Source: Martelella lutilitoris
GTDB taxonomy: Bacteria > Pseudomonadota > Alphaproteobacteria > Rhizobiales > Rhizobiaceae
Length of the DNA stretch: 54,861 nucleotides
Direction of reading: 5' to 3'
NCBI RefSeq assembly: GCF_005924265.1
Contig: NZ_VCLB01000013.1
Span: 1-54,861, forward strand
Below, piece by piece: positions 44,432 to 52,441 of the stretch. Under the pieces are notes generated by a model, which made no database searches, was not told the origin of the DNA, and was given only the letters and a program-made list of their open reading frames with translations. Numbering within the stretch: the first letter of the stretch is position 1; each line of letters starts with the position of its first letter. A program made the translations under genes and the position numbers.

Positions 44432-45118
44432 ATGCCAAATGTACTTCTGATCGACGACGACACGGAATTTACAGCGCTGCTGGGAGAGTATCTGCGTGAC
44501 GAGGGTTTTCAGGTCGAAAGCTCCGTCGACGCACGCGTCGGACTTTCTGCCGCCGAGGACGGTCACGTGGATATCATCGTGCTGGATATCATGATGCCGC
44601 ATATCAACGGGATCGACGCCCTGCAGCGCATCCGCCGCAGAAGCGATATTCCGGTGATCATGCTGACGGCCAAGGGCGACGATGTGGACCGCATCGCGGG
44701 GCTCAATCTCGGCGCCGACGATTACATCGCCAAACCGTGCATGCCCGGTGAGCTGGTTGCCCGGATCCGCGCGGTCCTCAGGCGAACGGTAGCGAAGCCG
44801 GCGGGCGATGCCGATGGACTGGGGGCCGGCGCGCTGCTGCTCTATCCCGGCACGCGTACGGCGCAATGGCAGGGCGAACTGCTGGAGCTTACCGGCACGG
44901 AGTTCAGCATCCTTGAAATCCTCGCCCGCAACGGCGGCCAGCTTGTTTCCAAGCAGGACATCTCGCGCCGCGTCTTCGGGCGCAATCTCGCGCCGTTCGA
45001 TCGCCGGATCGATGTGCATATCAGCAGTATCCGGCAGAAACTCGGCAACCGCGCCGACGGAACCACGTGGATCAAATCGGTTCGCGGCCAGGGGTACCAG
45101 CTTCTTCAGGAGACCTGA
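44432..45118 (+). CDS. OmpR/CpxR-like response regulator
   Basis: A 228-residue regulator. The receiver domain has the acidic pocket DDD (8-10), the phosphoacceptor D52 in VLDIMMPHING, T79 and K101. The C-terminal winged helix (about 130-226) contains LTGTEFSILEILARNGGQLVSKQDISRRVFGRNLAPFDRRIDVHISSIRQKL. The N-terminal MPNVLLIDDDTEFTALLGEYL and the LAPFDRRIDVHIS stretch are close to CpxR. ATG 44432 follows AGAGG. Its stop overlaps the kinase start. Two CpxR-type boxes in the neighbourhood fit this assignment. Confidence 0.92.
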   Translation: MPNVLLIDDDTEFTALLGEYLRDEGFQVESSVDARVGLSAAEDGHVDIIVLDIMMPHINGIDALQRIRRRSDIPVIMLTAKGDDVDRIAGLNLGADDYIAKPCMPGELVARIRAVLRRTVAKPAGDADGLGAGALLLYPGTRTAQWQGELLELTGTEFSILEILARNGGQLVSKQDISRRVFGRNLAPFDRRIDVHISSIRQKLGNRADGTTWIKSVRGQGYQLLQET

Positions 45119-46383
45119 TGCAGAAGCTCTTTCTAAATGCCTTCATCATGATCTGGCTGGCGATCGCCTGCTCGCTCGTCGGCGTTCTGCTCGTCGCCTA
45201 TGTCAGCCGGGCGACGCCCTATGAAGAGGAGCTGCTGCAGCGGCAATCCGACTTCGCCCTGACGGCAGCGGCAGGCATGCTGGAGAATTCCGGCCCGGTG
45301 GCGGCACGCGAATTCATCGCCGTCGCCGGCAGCCCGCCACTCGATGTCGGGCTGGAACTCACGGAAGCTCCCGACCCGAACGCCTGTGTGGGAAGCGACA
45401 ACACCGGGCGTGAACGGTTCATCGCCGTCGGCGCGACGTGCTACAGGCTTGCGGCAGACGATCTCGAGCAAAGCCTTTTTTCCCGGCTGCTTCCCCGCAG
45501 CATTCCCTGGGTTTCGGCCATCATCGCCGCAGCACTGGCGGCGTTCTGGCTCGCCCGGTATCTCACGCACCCTGTGCAGGAGATCAAGATCGGTCTGAGG
45601 GCGCTGGCCGAGGGCCGTTTCAGCACCCGCATCGGCGACCGTATCGACCGCAAGCGTGACGAGATCGCCGGCCTTGCCTATGATTTCGATCTAACCGCGG
45701 AGCGGCTGGAAGAATTCCAGGATGTCCAACGCCGGCTGTTTCACGATGTCTCCCACGAACTGCGCTCCCCGCTGGCGCGGTTGCAGGTTGCGATCAGCCT
45801 TTTGAAGAAGAATCCGGCGCGCATGGAAGCGATGGCGGACAGGCTGGAGCGTGAGATCACCCGGATCGACGATCTTGTCGAGGAGATCCTGACCCTAGCG
45901 AAACTCAATGCCTCGGAGCAGTTGCCACTGCAGCGGCAGACCGTCGACATCATCGATCTCATCGCGGATATCATCGATGATTGCCGGTTTGAAAGTCTCA
46001 CGAAGAACGTGACGATCAGCTATGATGGGCTGTCATCCTCTGTCGCCACAGTCAACGGCGAACTGATCTACAGGGCGATCGAGAATGTCATCCGTAACGC
46101 GGTCAAATACTCTCCGCCAAGCTCCGAGGTCGCGGTCGCCGCGATCCGTCGCATCGACGGTCTGGAGATCAGGGTCCAGGATAGCGGGCCGGGCATACCA
46201 CGCGAGCACCTGAAGAGCATTTTCCGGCCCTTCGAACGTGTCGATACGGGCGGCGAAAGCCAGCTCGGCTTCGGCCTCGGCCTCTCCATCGCCCAGAGAG
46301 CGCTTCACGTCCACGGCGGCGACATTCGCGCCGACCTCAACGACAATGGCGGTCTTTCGGTGGTCCTGCGCATTCCTTTGTGA
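45118..46383 (+). CDS. CpxA-like sensor histidine kinase
   Basis: A 421-residue inner-membrane kinase. It has one helix at about 7-29, a periplasmic sensor domain (30-129) with two cysteines (C90 and C108) that could form a disulfide, and a second helix (130-148). A HAMP linker follows, then the H-box FHDVSHELRSPLARLQVA with the phosphorylated H213, an N-box ENVIRNAVKYSP, a G1 box DSGPGIP and a G2 box GFGLGLSIAQ. The ATG shares one base with the regulator stop (TGATG), so the two are coupled. The system probably senses envelope or metal stress. Confidence 0.92.
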   Translation: MQKLFLNAFIMIWLAIACSLVGVLLVAYVSRATPYEEELLQRQSDFALTAAAGMLENSGPVAAREFIAVAGSPPLDVGLELTEAPDPNACVGSDNTGRERFIAVGATCYRLAADDLEQSLFSRLLPRSIPWVSAIIAAALAAFWLARYLTHPVQEIKIGLRALAEGRFSTRIGDRIDRKRDEIAGLAYDFDLTAERLEEFQDVQRRLFHDVSHELRSPLARLQVAISLLKKNPARMEAMADRLEREITRIDDLVEEILTLAKLNASEQLPLQRQTVDIIDLIADIIDDCRFESLTKNVTISYDGLSSSVATVNGELIYRAIENVIRNAVKYSPPSSEVAVAAIRRIDGLEIRVQDSGPGIPREHLKSIFRPFERVDTGGESQLGFGLGLSIAQRALHVHGGDIRADLNDNGGLSVVLRIPL

Positions 46384-46485
46384 CTGAGGTGGGGCTTGGG
46401 GTCCTATCTACACAGTTCGGGAGCCAAATCTTTCGTTTAGGACGATAGTTCAGTTCTTTGCAGGCAATGGCTCGAGCTCCTGGCA

Positions 46486-47505
46486 TTAAAATATCACTTT
46501 CTTGCCTTCGGGTATCGTCAGAAACTCCCCGTCCGAGATCCCTTTTTTGTTCAGGGCCACGCAGAGATCCCGCTCCGGTTGGTCAAAACCCTCGGATGAG
46601 AGTTGAAAAGTTCCGTAGTGCATACCGATGCTGAGCTCCGCCCCTAGATCCTTGTGCGCCTGGACGGCTTCGGCAGGGTCCATGTGGATAGGTTTCATGA
46701 AACTCCTCGGCTGATAGGCGCCAATGCCGAGGAGTGCGATGTCGGGCGCGCCAAGACGCTTGCGGATGTCCCCGAAATGCCTCGAATAGCCAGAATCCCC
46801 ACCAAAATAAACCGACCAGTTTTCGTTTTGGATAAAGTAGCTCCCCCAGAGGCTTCTATCACGATCGAACAGACTTCTCGCGGAGGAATGCTGTGTCGGA
46901 GCAAACGTGATCATCGTTTCCGCATTGAACTTGACTTCGTCCCACCATTCGAGTTCCTGAACATCTTCGATACCGATGGACTCGATGAGTGGCTTGTCCC
47001 CGACAGGTACAAGTATCTTCGGACGATAGCGCGTGTTCAGTTGTTTCAATGTCGCGGTGTCGAGATGGTCATAGTGATTGTGACTGATCAGAATAAGATC
47101 GATTAGCGGCAAATCCTCAAGCCTCATGCCCGGCTCTCGCACACGCTTGGGGCCAAACCAGCGTATCGGGCTGACCCTGTTCGACCATATCGGGTCGGTC
47201 AGTATGTTCAAGCCAGCAAACTGGATCAGAAAAGTGGCATGATTGATGAAGGTGATGGCAACCTCGTCAGGACTTGGCGCCATGTCCTGAAAGGCTGGCT
47301 GAGCATTCTCAACGTGCGCGGGCCATTTAGCCCGACCCTGCCGCATCATATCGATGACATCAGAAAAACCGGGAGAAAATTGGTCTTCGAGCGTCGGATT
47401 GAAGAATTTGCTACCATCGAAATGATCAGACATCTTTTGCTCCGCGTATGTTTTCCACCTGATAAGGCCAACAAGAAAGGCGATCCCGCAGACACTCATC
47501 AGCAA
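46486..47505 (-). CDS. Membrane-anchored metallo-beta-lactamase-fold hydrolase (NAPE-PLD-like)
   Basis: A 339-residue MBL-fold hydrolase with an N-terminal membrane segment. The zinc motif is SHNHYDHLD (141-149), further ligands lie in TQHSSARS, FGGDSGYS and GMHYGTF. The sequence resembles bacterial relatives of N-acylphosphatidylethanolamine phospholipase D, so membrane lipid is a possible substrate. The first usable codons are a TTG at 47505 and an ATG at 47499, but the hydrophobic reading continues in frame for about ten more residues upstream (RKILNGVVGSFVLLM) with only CTG or ATA codons available. Either a rare start is used or the 5' end has been damaged. A CpxR-type box lies 242 bp upstream. 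Confidence 0.85.
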   Translation of the reverse strand: MLMSVCGIAFLVGLIRWKTYAEQKMSDHFDGSKFFNPTLEDQFSPGFSDVIDMMRQGRAKWPAHVENAQPAFQDMAPSPDEVAITFINHATFLIQFAGLNILTDPIWSNRVSPIRWFGPKRVREPGMRLEDLPLIDLILISHNHYDHLDTATLKQLNTRYRPKILVPVGDKPLIESIGIEDVQELEWWDEVKFNAETMITFAPTQHSSARSLFDRDRSLWGSYFIQNENWSVYFGGDSGYSRHFGDIRKRLGAPDIALLGIGAYQPRSFMKPIHMDPAEAVQAHKDLGAELSIGMHYGTFQLSSEGFDQPERDLCVALNKKGISDGEFLTIPEGKKVIF

Positions 47506-47746
47506 TACGAAAGAGCCGACAACTCCATTAAGTATTTTCCGGAAGTGCGGAGGATCGCGCGATGCGTGCAGAGGACACGCGGATCGTGGCCGTCAGTATC
47601 CGGTTGCTGGCCTCGACGCTATTCTCCGCGTGTTCACGGCACTCTCTTTACGGCTTTTGTGTTTGGATTCGGCTTGCTGCCAACGCGGGAAACGCTGACT
47701 ATGGAAGCACAGTAGCGTTGTGGACGTTAACGACAGTCAAGACTTT

Positions 47747-47761
47747 GTAAAATTGTGTAAA
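47747..47761 (+). promoter_or_regulatory. Second CpxR-type box GTAAA-N5-GTAAA
   Basis: GTAAA occurs at 47747 and 47757 with five bases (ATTGT) between. No plus-strand gene follows nearby, so the likely target is the minus-strand hydrolase that begins 242 bp away. The copy before the response regulator has the same layout. Confidence 0.55.
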
Positions 47762-47909
47762 ATAAATCCAGATAAGAGAACGCAGGCATCCACAGAGACC
47801 CTATGCTGTAAGTCGGTATGGGCGTTCGACGCCGATCGGCGCGATAAATCTTTGGAAGATTTAAAGCCTGTGGGTCCCGATGCCACGCCGAGTGACACCA
47901 ACGAAGTCA

Positions 47910-47936
47910 GTCGGGCGGCGTTTCACACCGCCCGAC
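47910..47936. terminator. Hairpin after the GNAT gene
   Basis: GTCGGGCGG and CCGCCCGAC form a perfect 9-bp stem with a nine-base loop, just behind the stop of the minus-strand acetyltransferase gene. There is no T-run, so it may rely on pausing only. Confidence 0.5.
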
Positions 47937-47942
47937 CAACTG

Positions 47943-48395
47943 CTAGCCGATCAAGCGCAGGCGCGCATTTTCGAAAGCGTAGCCATCATCATCAAGAGGA
48001 CGGCGTGACAGCTCTCGAAACCCAAGCCCGATGTAGAAAGCTACTGCCTGCCGGTTGGCGGTGTATACCTCAAGCTCCAGCTTACCTTTGAGGCTCAGAG
48101 CGTGAGCGACAAGCTGGCGTCCGATGCCAAGCCCTTGCCGATCGGGAGCAACAAAAATTCCGCCAATGAAGGTGTCGAGCAGGCTGATGAAGCCGCACGG
48201 GTGACCACCCACGCATGCCACCCACGTCTCAGCACTAGGCAGATATCGATCTTCGATCAGCGCTCGTTGCGCAAGCAAGCGCTGTTCGCCGATGAAAGGA
48301 TGAGCCAATAGAGATGCATCGAGCCAGATGCGTGACAGCTTTTCCAAATCGCCTTCCGGCGCATAGGGCCGGATTACGACGTCATGATTCTTCAT
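47943..48395 (-). CDS. GNAT family N-acetyltransferase
   Basis: A 150-residue acetyltransferase. The acetyl-CoA loop is VAPDRQGLGIGRQLVAHA (about 81-98), and the C-terminal AFYIGLGFRELSRRPLDDDGYAFENARLRL is that of the YjaB-like group. The acceptor substrate is unknown. The start ATG at 48395 follows a weak GGAG. It is separated from both neighbours by long gaps, as expected of an accessory gene. Confidence 0.9.
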   Translation of the reverse strand: MKNHDVVIRPYAPEGDLEKLSRIWLDASLLAHPFIGEQRLLAQRALIEDRYLPSAETWVACVGGHPCGFISLLDTFIGGIFVAPDRQGLGIGRQLVAHALSLKGKLELEVYTANRQAVAFYIGLGFRELSRRPLDDDGYAFENARLRLIG

Positions 48396-49064
48396 GAGAA
48401 CTCCGAAGAAGAAATATGCAAAAGGTTCCGGCAGCCAATTCTTGGTGCCAGGTGAAGCCGCTATTTGCGGTCGGAATCACAAGCCTCTGCGCATAAATCT
48501 CCTTCTGCTGTCCGCTCAGTTCTCAGCCGCAGCCGAAACGCGGTCAATCACCGAAATGGGGTCGGAAGCGGTCATGGTGTTGACCCGCGACCCATGGCTT
48601 ATATGATGCCGCCAGCCCCCATTATCAGACATACCGTTTCCGGCCCCGTTTCTGCCGGTCTGGAAAGCGCCCCCGTTTCAGTGGTTCGAGATTTCCAGCC
48701 TAATCCTGATCGCTGACATTCGTTGACAATTGCTTGAACAATCTAAAAGAGCGAAAGTAGTCATTCGATGTTTTGTCTACGAGCTGGGCCGAAAATCAAG
48801 TGGCGGACCTTCGGCTCGACTCGACTCAGGCGTCTGGCCCAAAGTCACTGCACCCTTTACCCAGACGCCGTCTGGAGAATAGCTGAATGTTAAGAGTGAA
48901 CAACAAGTCTTCCCCGTCCGACACTCGGCAAAAGGCTTATTGATGGCACCCACGCCGTGTTCGTTCTGTATATAATTCGCCTAATTATACCGGACAATTG
49001 TGGTTCAATGACTTCTGTCAAGAACGTGGAGGATCGCATGGCCGGTGGACGGCCATAGCAGCAA
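48396..49064. other. 669-bp gap before the APC permease
   Basis: No convincing gene is present; the short frames have no recognisable homology. A good plus-strand promoter-like pair is TTGACC (48580-48585) and TATGAT (48602-48607), 16 bp apart. A 9-bp inverted repeat GGCGTCTGG/CCAGACGCC spans 48829-48869. A palindrome TATAATT-cgcct-AATTATA lies at 48972-48990 with a TATAAT -10 box inside it. The last one could be an operator for the permease. Confidence 0.4.
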
Positions 49065-50468
49065 ATGATGGAACATCATCGGTCTTGCTTGGTTTGCCAA
49101 AGGGAGTTCATTTCAAGGCAAGAGATTTATTTCGTGGGCAATGACGACCGGCAAAGCCAGTATGAAGAAGGTTCGATATCCCTAAGCGGCACTGTCGCCA
49201 TGGGGACCGGCGTAATGATCGGTGCGGGCATTTTTGCGCTGACAGGCCAGATTGCCGAACTGGCCGGTCCACTTTTTCCGCTGGCGTTCATTGCCGGCGC
49301 AATCGTGACAGGCCTCAGCGCTCATAGCTATGTAAAAATGTCCAATGCCTGGCCGTCGTCCGGCGGTATCGCAATGATCCTGAACAAGTGTTACGGCCCG
49401 GGTGCCATCACCGGCGGTGCGGCCTTGCTGATGGCTTTGAGCATGGTGATTGCCGAAAGCCTGGTGGCCAGAACATTCGCCTCCTATCTGTTGCGGCCCT
49501 TCGACATTACAAGTGGCCTGCTCATCCCTGCACTTGCTGTCGCTGTGATCGTCTTCGCCTTCCTCATCAATATTTCCGGAAACCGCTCTGTCGGCACGTT
49601 TTCAATCATCATGGCGGTTGTGAAAATCGGCGGCATCGCCCTGTTCGGCATTGCTGCACTTTGGTCCAGCGGTTTTGCGTTTTCGAGCGCGTTTGAGGGC
49701 GGCGAAGATTTCGGGGTTATCGGCTTTGTTGCATCGGTGGCGCTTGCCATCCTGTCTTTCAAGGGGTTCACCACCATCACCAATAGCGGGGCGGAAGTCA
49801 CTGATCCGCACCGCAATGTCGGACGGGCAATTGCAATTGCCATCACGCTATGCGTCGTCATCTATCTCCTGGTCGCCTTCGCTGTCGGCTCAAGCCTTTC
49901 AATCGAGGAGATTATTGCTGCCCGCGACTATTCGCTCGCACAGGCCGCCGAGCCGGCGCTTGGCCAGATCGGCTTTATCCTCACGGTGGTCCTGGCCGTC
50001 GTTGCAACGGCCTCAGCCGTGCTGGCAAGCGTCTTCGCCGTTTCTCGCATGCTGGCCATGCTTACCAACATGGAGCTGATTCCACACAGCCATTTCGGCA
50101 TGCCAGGCCCCATCCAGAAGCACACGCTCGTTTATACGGTCGTTATCGCATCCGTGCTGTCGATCTTTTTCGACCTCAGCCGGATTGCCTCACTCGGCGT
50201 CTATTTCTACCTCATCATGGATATGATCATTCACTGGGGCGTATACCGTTATCGGCGCGAGGAAACCGGCGCCAACACGGCCGTTCTGTTTGCCGCGTTG
50301 ATTGCGGATGCCGTCGTGCTGGCAGCATTCACGGCCATGAAGTTTCAATCAGACCCGCTCATCGTTGTAACCGGTTTCGGGAGTGTAATTGCAGTCATGG
50401 CGTTTGAGAGGTTCTATCTCGGAAAGTGGTTCGCGCCACTGGAGGAAGAACATTCGCATGACCAGTGA
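49065..50468 (+). CDS. APC superfamily permease
   Basis: A membrane transporter of up to 467 residues with about 12 helices. The first helix has GTVAMGTGVMIGAGIFALTGQIAELAG, the APC substrate-binding signature. The substrate is unknown; relatives handle amino acids or polyamines. The C-terminus ends with a His-rich EEEHSHDQ. The ATG at 49065 would add an unusual Cys-containing leader (MMEHHRSCLVCQREF); a GTG at 49134 gives a more typical N-terminus and may be the real start. It precedes the redox cluster by 60 bp and a hairpin, so co-transcription is possible but not certain. Confidence 0.85.
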   Translation: MMEHHRSCLVCQREFISRQEIYFVGNDDRQSQYEEGSISLSGTVAMGTGVMIGAGIFALTGQIAELAGPLFPLAFIAGAIVTGLSAHSYVKMSNAWPSSGGIAMILNKCYGPGAITGGAALLMALSMVIAESLVARTFASYLLRPFDITSGLLIPALAVAVIVFAFLINISGNRSVGTFSIIMAVVKIGGIALFGIAALWSSGFAFSSAFEGGEDFGVIGFVASVALAILSFKGFTTITNSGAEVTDPHRNVGRAIAIAITLCVVIYLLVAFAVGSSLSIEEIIAARDYSLAQAAEPALGQIGFILTVVLAVVATASAVLASVFAVSRMLAMLTNMELIPHSHFGMPGPIQKHTLVYTVVIASVLSIFFDLSRIASLGVYFYLIMDMIIHWGVYRYRREETGANTAVLFAALIADAVVLAAFTAMKFQSDPLIVVTGFGSVIAVMAFERFYLGKWFAPLEEEHSHDQ

Positions 50469-50486
50469 CAGCCTTTTTGTATGCGT

Positions 50487-50512
50487 ATTGCCTCTTTTTC
50501 GTAAGAGGCAAT
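50487..50512. promoter_or_regulatory. 10-bp inverted repeat before the redox cluster
   Basis: ATTGCCTCTT and AAGAGGCAAT form a perfect stem with a TTTCGT loop. It sits behind the APC permease and 5 bp before a TATACT -10 box (50517-50522). It may be a weak terminator, an operator, or both. AAGAGGCAATCC recurs at 50899-50910 as the ribosome site of the cytochrome c' gene. Confidence 0.5.
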
Positions 50513-50528
50513 CCTGTATACTGGATAT

Positions 50529-50858
50529 ATGATTCGCACGTTTAGAATATTGGCTTGCCTCGCCGCACTTGTCCTTGCTTCTTCAGGCGGCATGTTTACG
50601 CACAATTCTGAAGCGTACGAAGACCATCACGCTGGCTTTACAGTCGTGAGCGCTGATTCCGGGCATCGACACGCCAGTTCATCGCCAGACCCAGCACAGG
50701 ATCATGAGCTTCACTGCGGCGCGTTCATCTTAACGCTTCCTGCCGAACTCAGGCTTGCCGTGCTCCCATCGGTGGCTGTCGTACCCCGCCATATCGAACC
50801 TGCCTACCGGGCAGCCGAGTTGTTCTTCGATACTCCGCCACCTCGCCTTTTCTCTTGA
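50529..50858 (+). CDS. Small secreted His-rich protein
   Basis: A 109-residue protein I do not recognise as a named family. It has a signal peptide (about 1-21, LACLAALVLASSG), eight histidines (EDHH, GHRH, DHELHC), one cysteine in ELHCGAF and a C-terminal PPPRLFS. Small secreted His-rich proteins with a proline-rich end often begin metal-resistance operons (CopL or CzcI-like), and the following genes fit that. The only ribosome-like bases lie very close to the ATG, and the TATACT box would start transcription near the ATG itself, so the message may be leaderless. Confidence 0.65.
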   Translation: MIRTFRILACLAALVLASSGGMFTHNSEAYEDHHAGFTVVSADSGHRHASSSPDPAQDHELHCGAFILTLPAELRLAVLPSVAVVPRHIEPAYRAAELFFDTPPPRLFS

Positions 50859-50911
50859 TCATGTGCTTGCGGGCCGAGCCCGCTTCAATCAACATATCAA
50901 GAGGCAATCCC

Positions 50912-51544
50912 ATGAAAAAACAAACAATCCTTGCCGGTTGCGTGCTCGCAACATCCGGTCTCGCCACCCTTGCGCTCGCCCATGGTGGTGCAACAGGCAT
51001 CGTGAAGGAGCGCATGGACGGCATGATGGCTATGTCCGAAGCGATTAAGTCGCTTTCCGCCATGATGCGCGGCGACACGGAATACGATGCGAATGCCGTA
51101 AGAGAAAGCGCCGATGTTATCAAATCGCATGCGGGCGAAGCACTGACAGCCCTTTTCCCCGAGGGAAGCGTCAGTGATGTATCGGAGGCAAAGTCGGACA
51201 TCTGGTCTGAGTGGGAGACTTTTTCCGCTTATGCAAATCGGCTTGACGTTTACGCGGAAGGGCTTGCGGCTGCAGCCGATAACGGACTGATGCACGAGGA
51301 TCGCCCGTCTGTGACGGGCGGCCAGTCGGATATGATGGGCAGCAGCGACAACATGATGGGCGGTTCCACCACGATGGGGGCCAGCATGATGGGTTCCGGC
51401 ATGGGTGGCAATGGTATGATGGGCGATGCTGCAACCATGATGGATACGGATCAGCTCGCACAAATGCCAGCCGATGGTGTCTTCAACATGTTGACCCAGA
51501 CATGCTCGGCCTGCCACACGCAATTCCGCGCTGAAAAGAACTGA
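50912..51544 (+). CDS. Cytochrome c' (class II) with Met-rich insertion
   Basis: A 210-residue periplasmic cytochrome. The signal peptide is residues 1-23 (LATLALA). A four-helix cytochrome c' pattern follows (MMAMSEAIKSLSAMMRG, IKSHAGEALTALFP, IWSEWETFSAYANRL) and the heme site CSACH (198-202) is near the C-terminus, as in class II. Between helix three and the heme helix lies a Gly/Ser/Met stretch (about 137-178) with twelve methionines in MM pairs, a type of sequence that binds Cu(I) in CopA- or CueO-like proteins. ATG 50912 has AAGAGG upstream. It precedes a diheme cytochrome and a multicopper oxidase. Confidence 0.85.
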   Translation: MKKQTILAGCVLATSGLATLALAHGGATGIVKERMDGMMAMSEAIKSLSAMMRGDTEYDANAVRESADVIKSHAGEALTALFPEGSVSDVSEAKSDIWSEWETFSAYANRLDVYAEGLAAAADNGLMHEDRPSVTGGQSDMMGSSDNMMGGSTTMGASMMGSGMGGNGMMGDAATMMDTDQLAQMPADGVFNMLTQTCSACHTQFRAEKN

Positions 51545-51546
51545 GC

Positions 51547-52435
51547 ATGAAGAAATTCGCGCTTTTGGCCTTGCTCGCTGTTGTCGTTGCGACGGCGGGC
51601 TGGGCCGCAGTCGTGCTTTGGCCAATTGGTCATTCAGAGGGCATTGGTGAGTTGGAAGGAGATCCTGACCACGGAGCTTACCTGGCTCGCATGTCAGGCT
51701 GTATTGCCTGTCATACAAATACGGGCACAAGGCGGCCCTCCGCTGGCGGGTGGCCTTGCGCTGAAGACCGATTTCGGCACGTTTTACACGCCGAACCTGA
51801 CGACGGACAAGCAAGAAGGAATGGGTGACTGGACCGTTGATCAGTTCGCCAATGCCGTTCGGCGAGGCGTTTCTCCGGGGGGAGAGCCCTACTATCCGGC
51901 CTTTCCATATCCGTTCTATTCGAAATTCTCCGATCAGGATCTCGCCGACCTTTGGGCCGCGTTCCAAACAGTGCCCGCCGATGCGTCGCCATCCAGGGAA
52001 CATGCGCTGGTATTTCCATTTAATATCAGGAGCGGGCAGAAGCTTTGGCGCGCCGCCTACCTAGATTTGGAACCTTTTGAACCCGACCCCTCACGGTCGG
52101 ACCGATGGAACCGCGGCAAGTACATTACTCGGGGCGCGGCCCATTGCGGTGCCTGCCATACGCCACGCAACTTTGCCGGGGCCCGACAGGCTGCGCTTGC
52201 CCTACACGGTGCGGATAGTCTGCCAGACGGCGGAACGTCTCCGCCGATCACGGCAAAGGCCCTCATTGATGGCGGCTGGACTGTCAGCAATCTGACCTAC
52301 GCCCTGCAAACCGGTGTAATGCCGGATGGTGATACCTTTGGCGGCTCCATGGGGGAAGTCGTCCGTGATGGAACCCAATATCTTACGAAACAGGACCGCG
52401 AAGCCATTGCGTCCTATCTCTTGAACAAGGACTGA
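51547..52435 (+). pseudogene. Diheme cytochrome c with a single-base frameshift
   Basis: The N-terminal frame from 51547 encodes a membrane anchor (about residues 4-25) and the first heme site CIACH; the rest continues in the +1 frame from about 51725, with the second heme site CGACH. Skipping one G of the GGG at 51723-51725 joins them into a continuous 295-residue protein reading CHTNTAQGGPPLAGG, the expected sequence. The product resembles the cytochrome subunits of gluconate or alcohol dehydrogenases. It is 2 bp after the cytochrome c' gene and 6 bp before the multicopper oxidase. The extra G could be a sequencing error, a recent mutation, or slippage-controlled. Confidence 0.85.
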
Positions 52436-52441
52436 TCACAG

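Larger units (their letters stand above)
47506..47942. other. 437-bp gap between hydrolase and acetyltransferase genes
   Basis: No gene is recognised. It contains the second CpxR-type box (47747-47761), a hairpin TAAATCTT-tgg-AAGATTTA at 47845-47863, and the hairpin behind the acetyltransferase gene. Confidence 0.5.

Noticed and set aside
48394-48716. Two short plus-strand frames (70 and 83 residues) in the long gap
   Set aside because: They overlap each other, lack recognisable domains and good starts.
50855-50911. Extended start of the cytochrome c' gene at 50855
   Set aside because: The added residues precede the signal peptide and the ATG at 50912 has a proper ribosome site.
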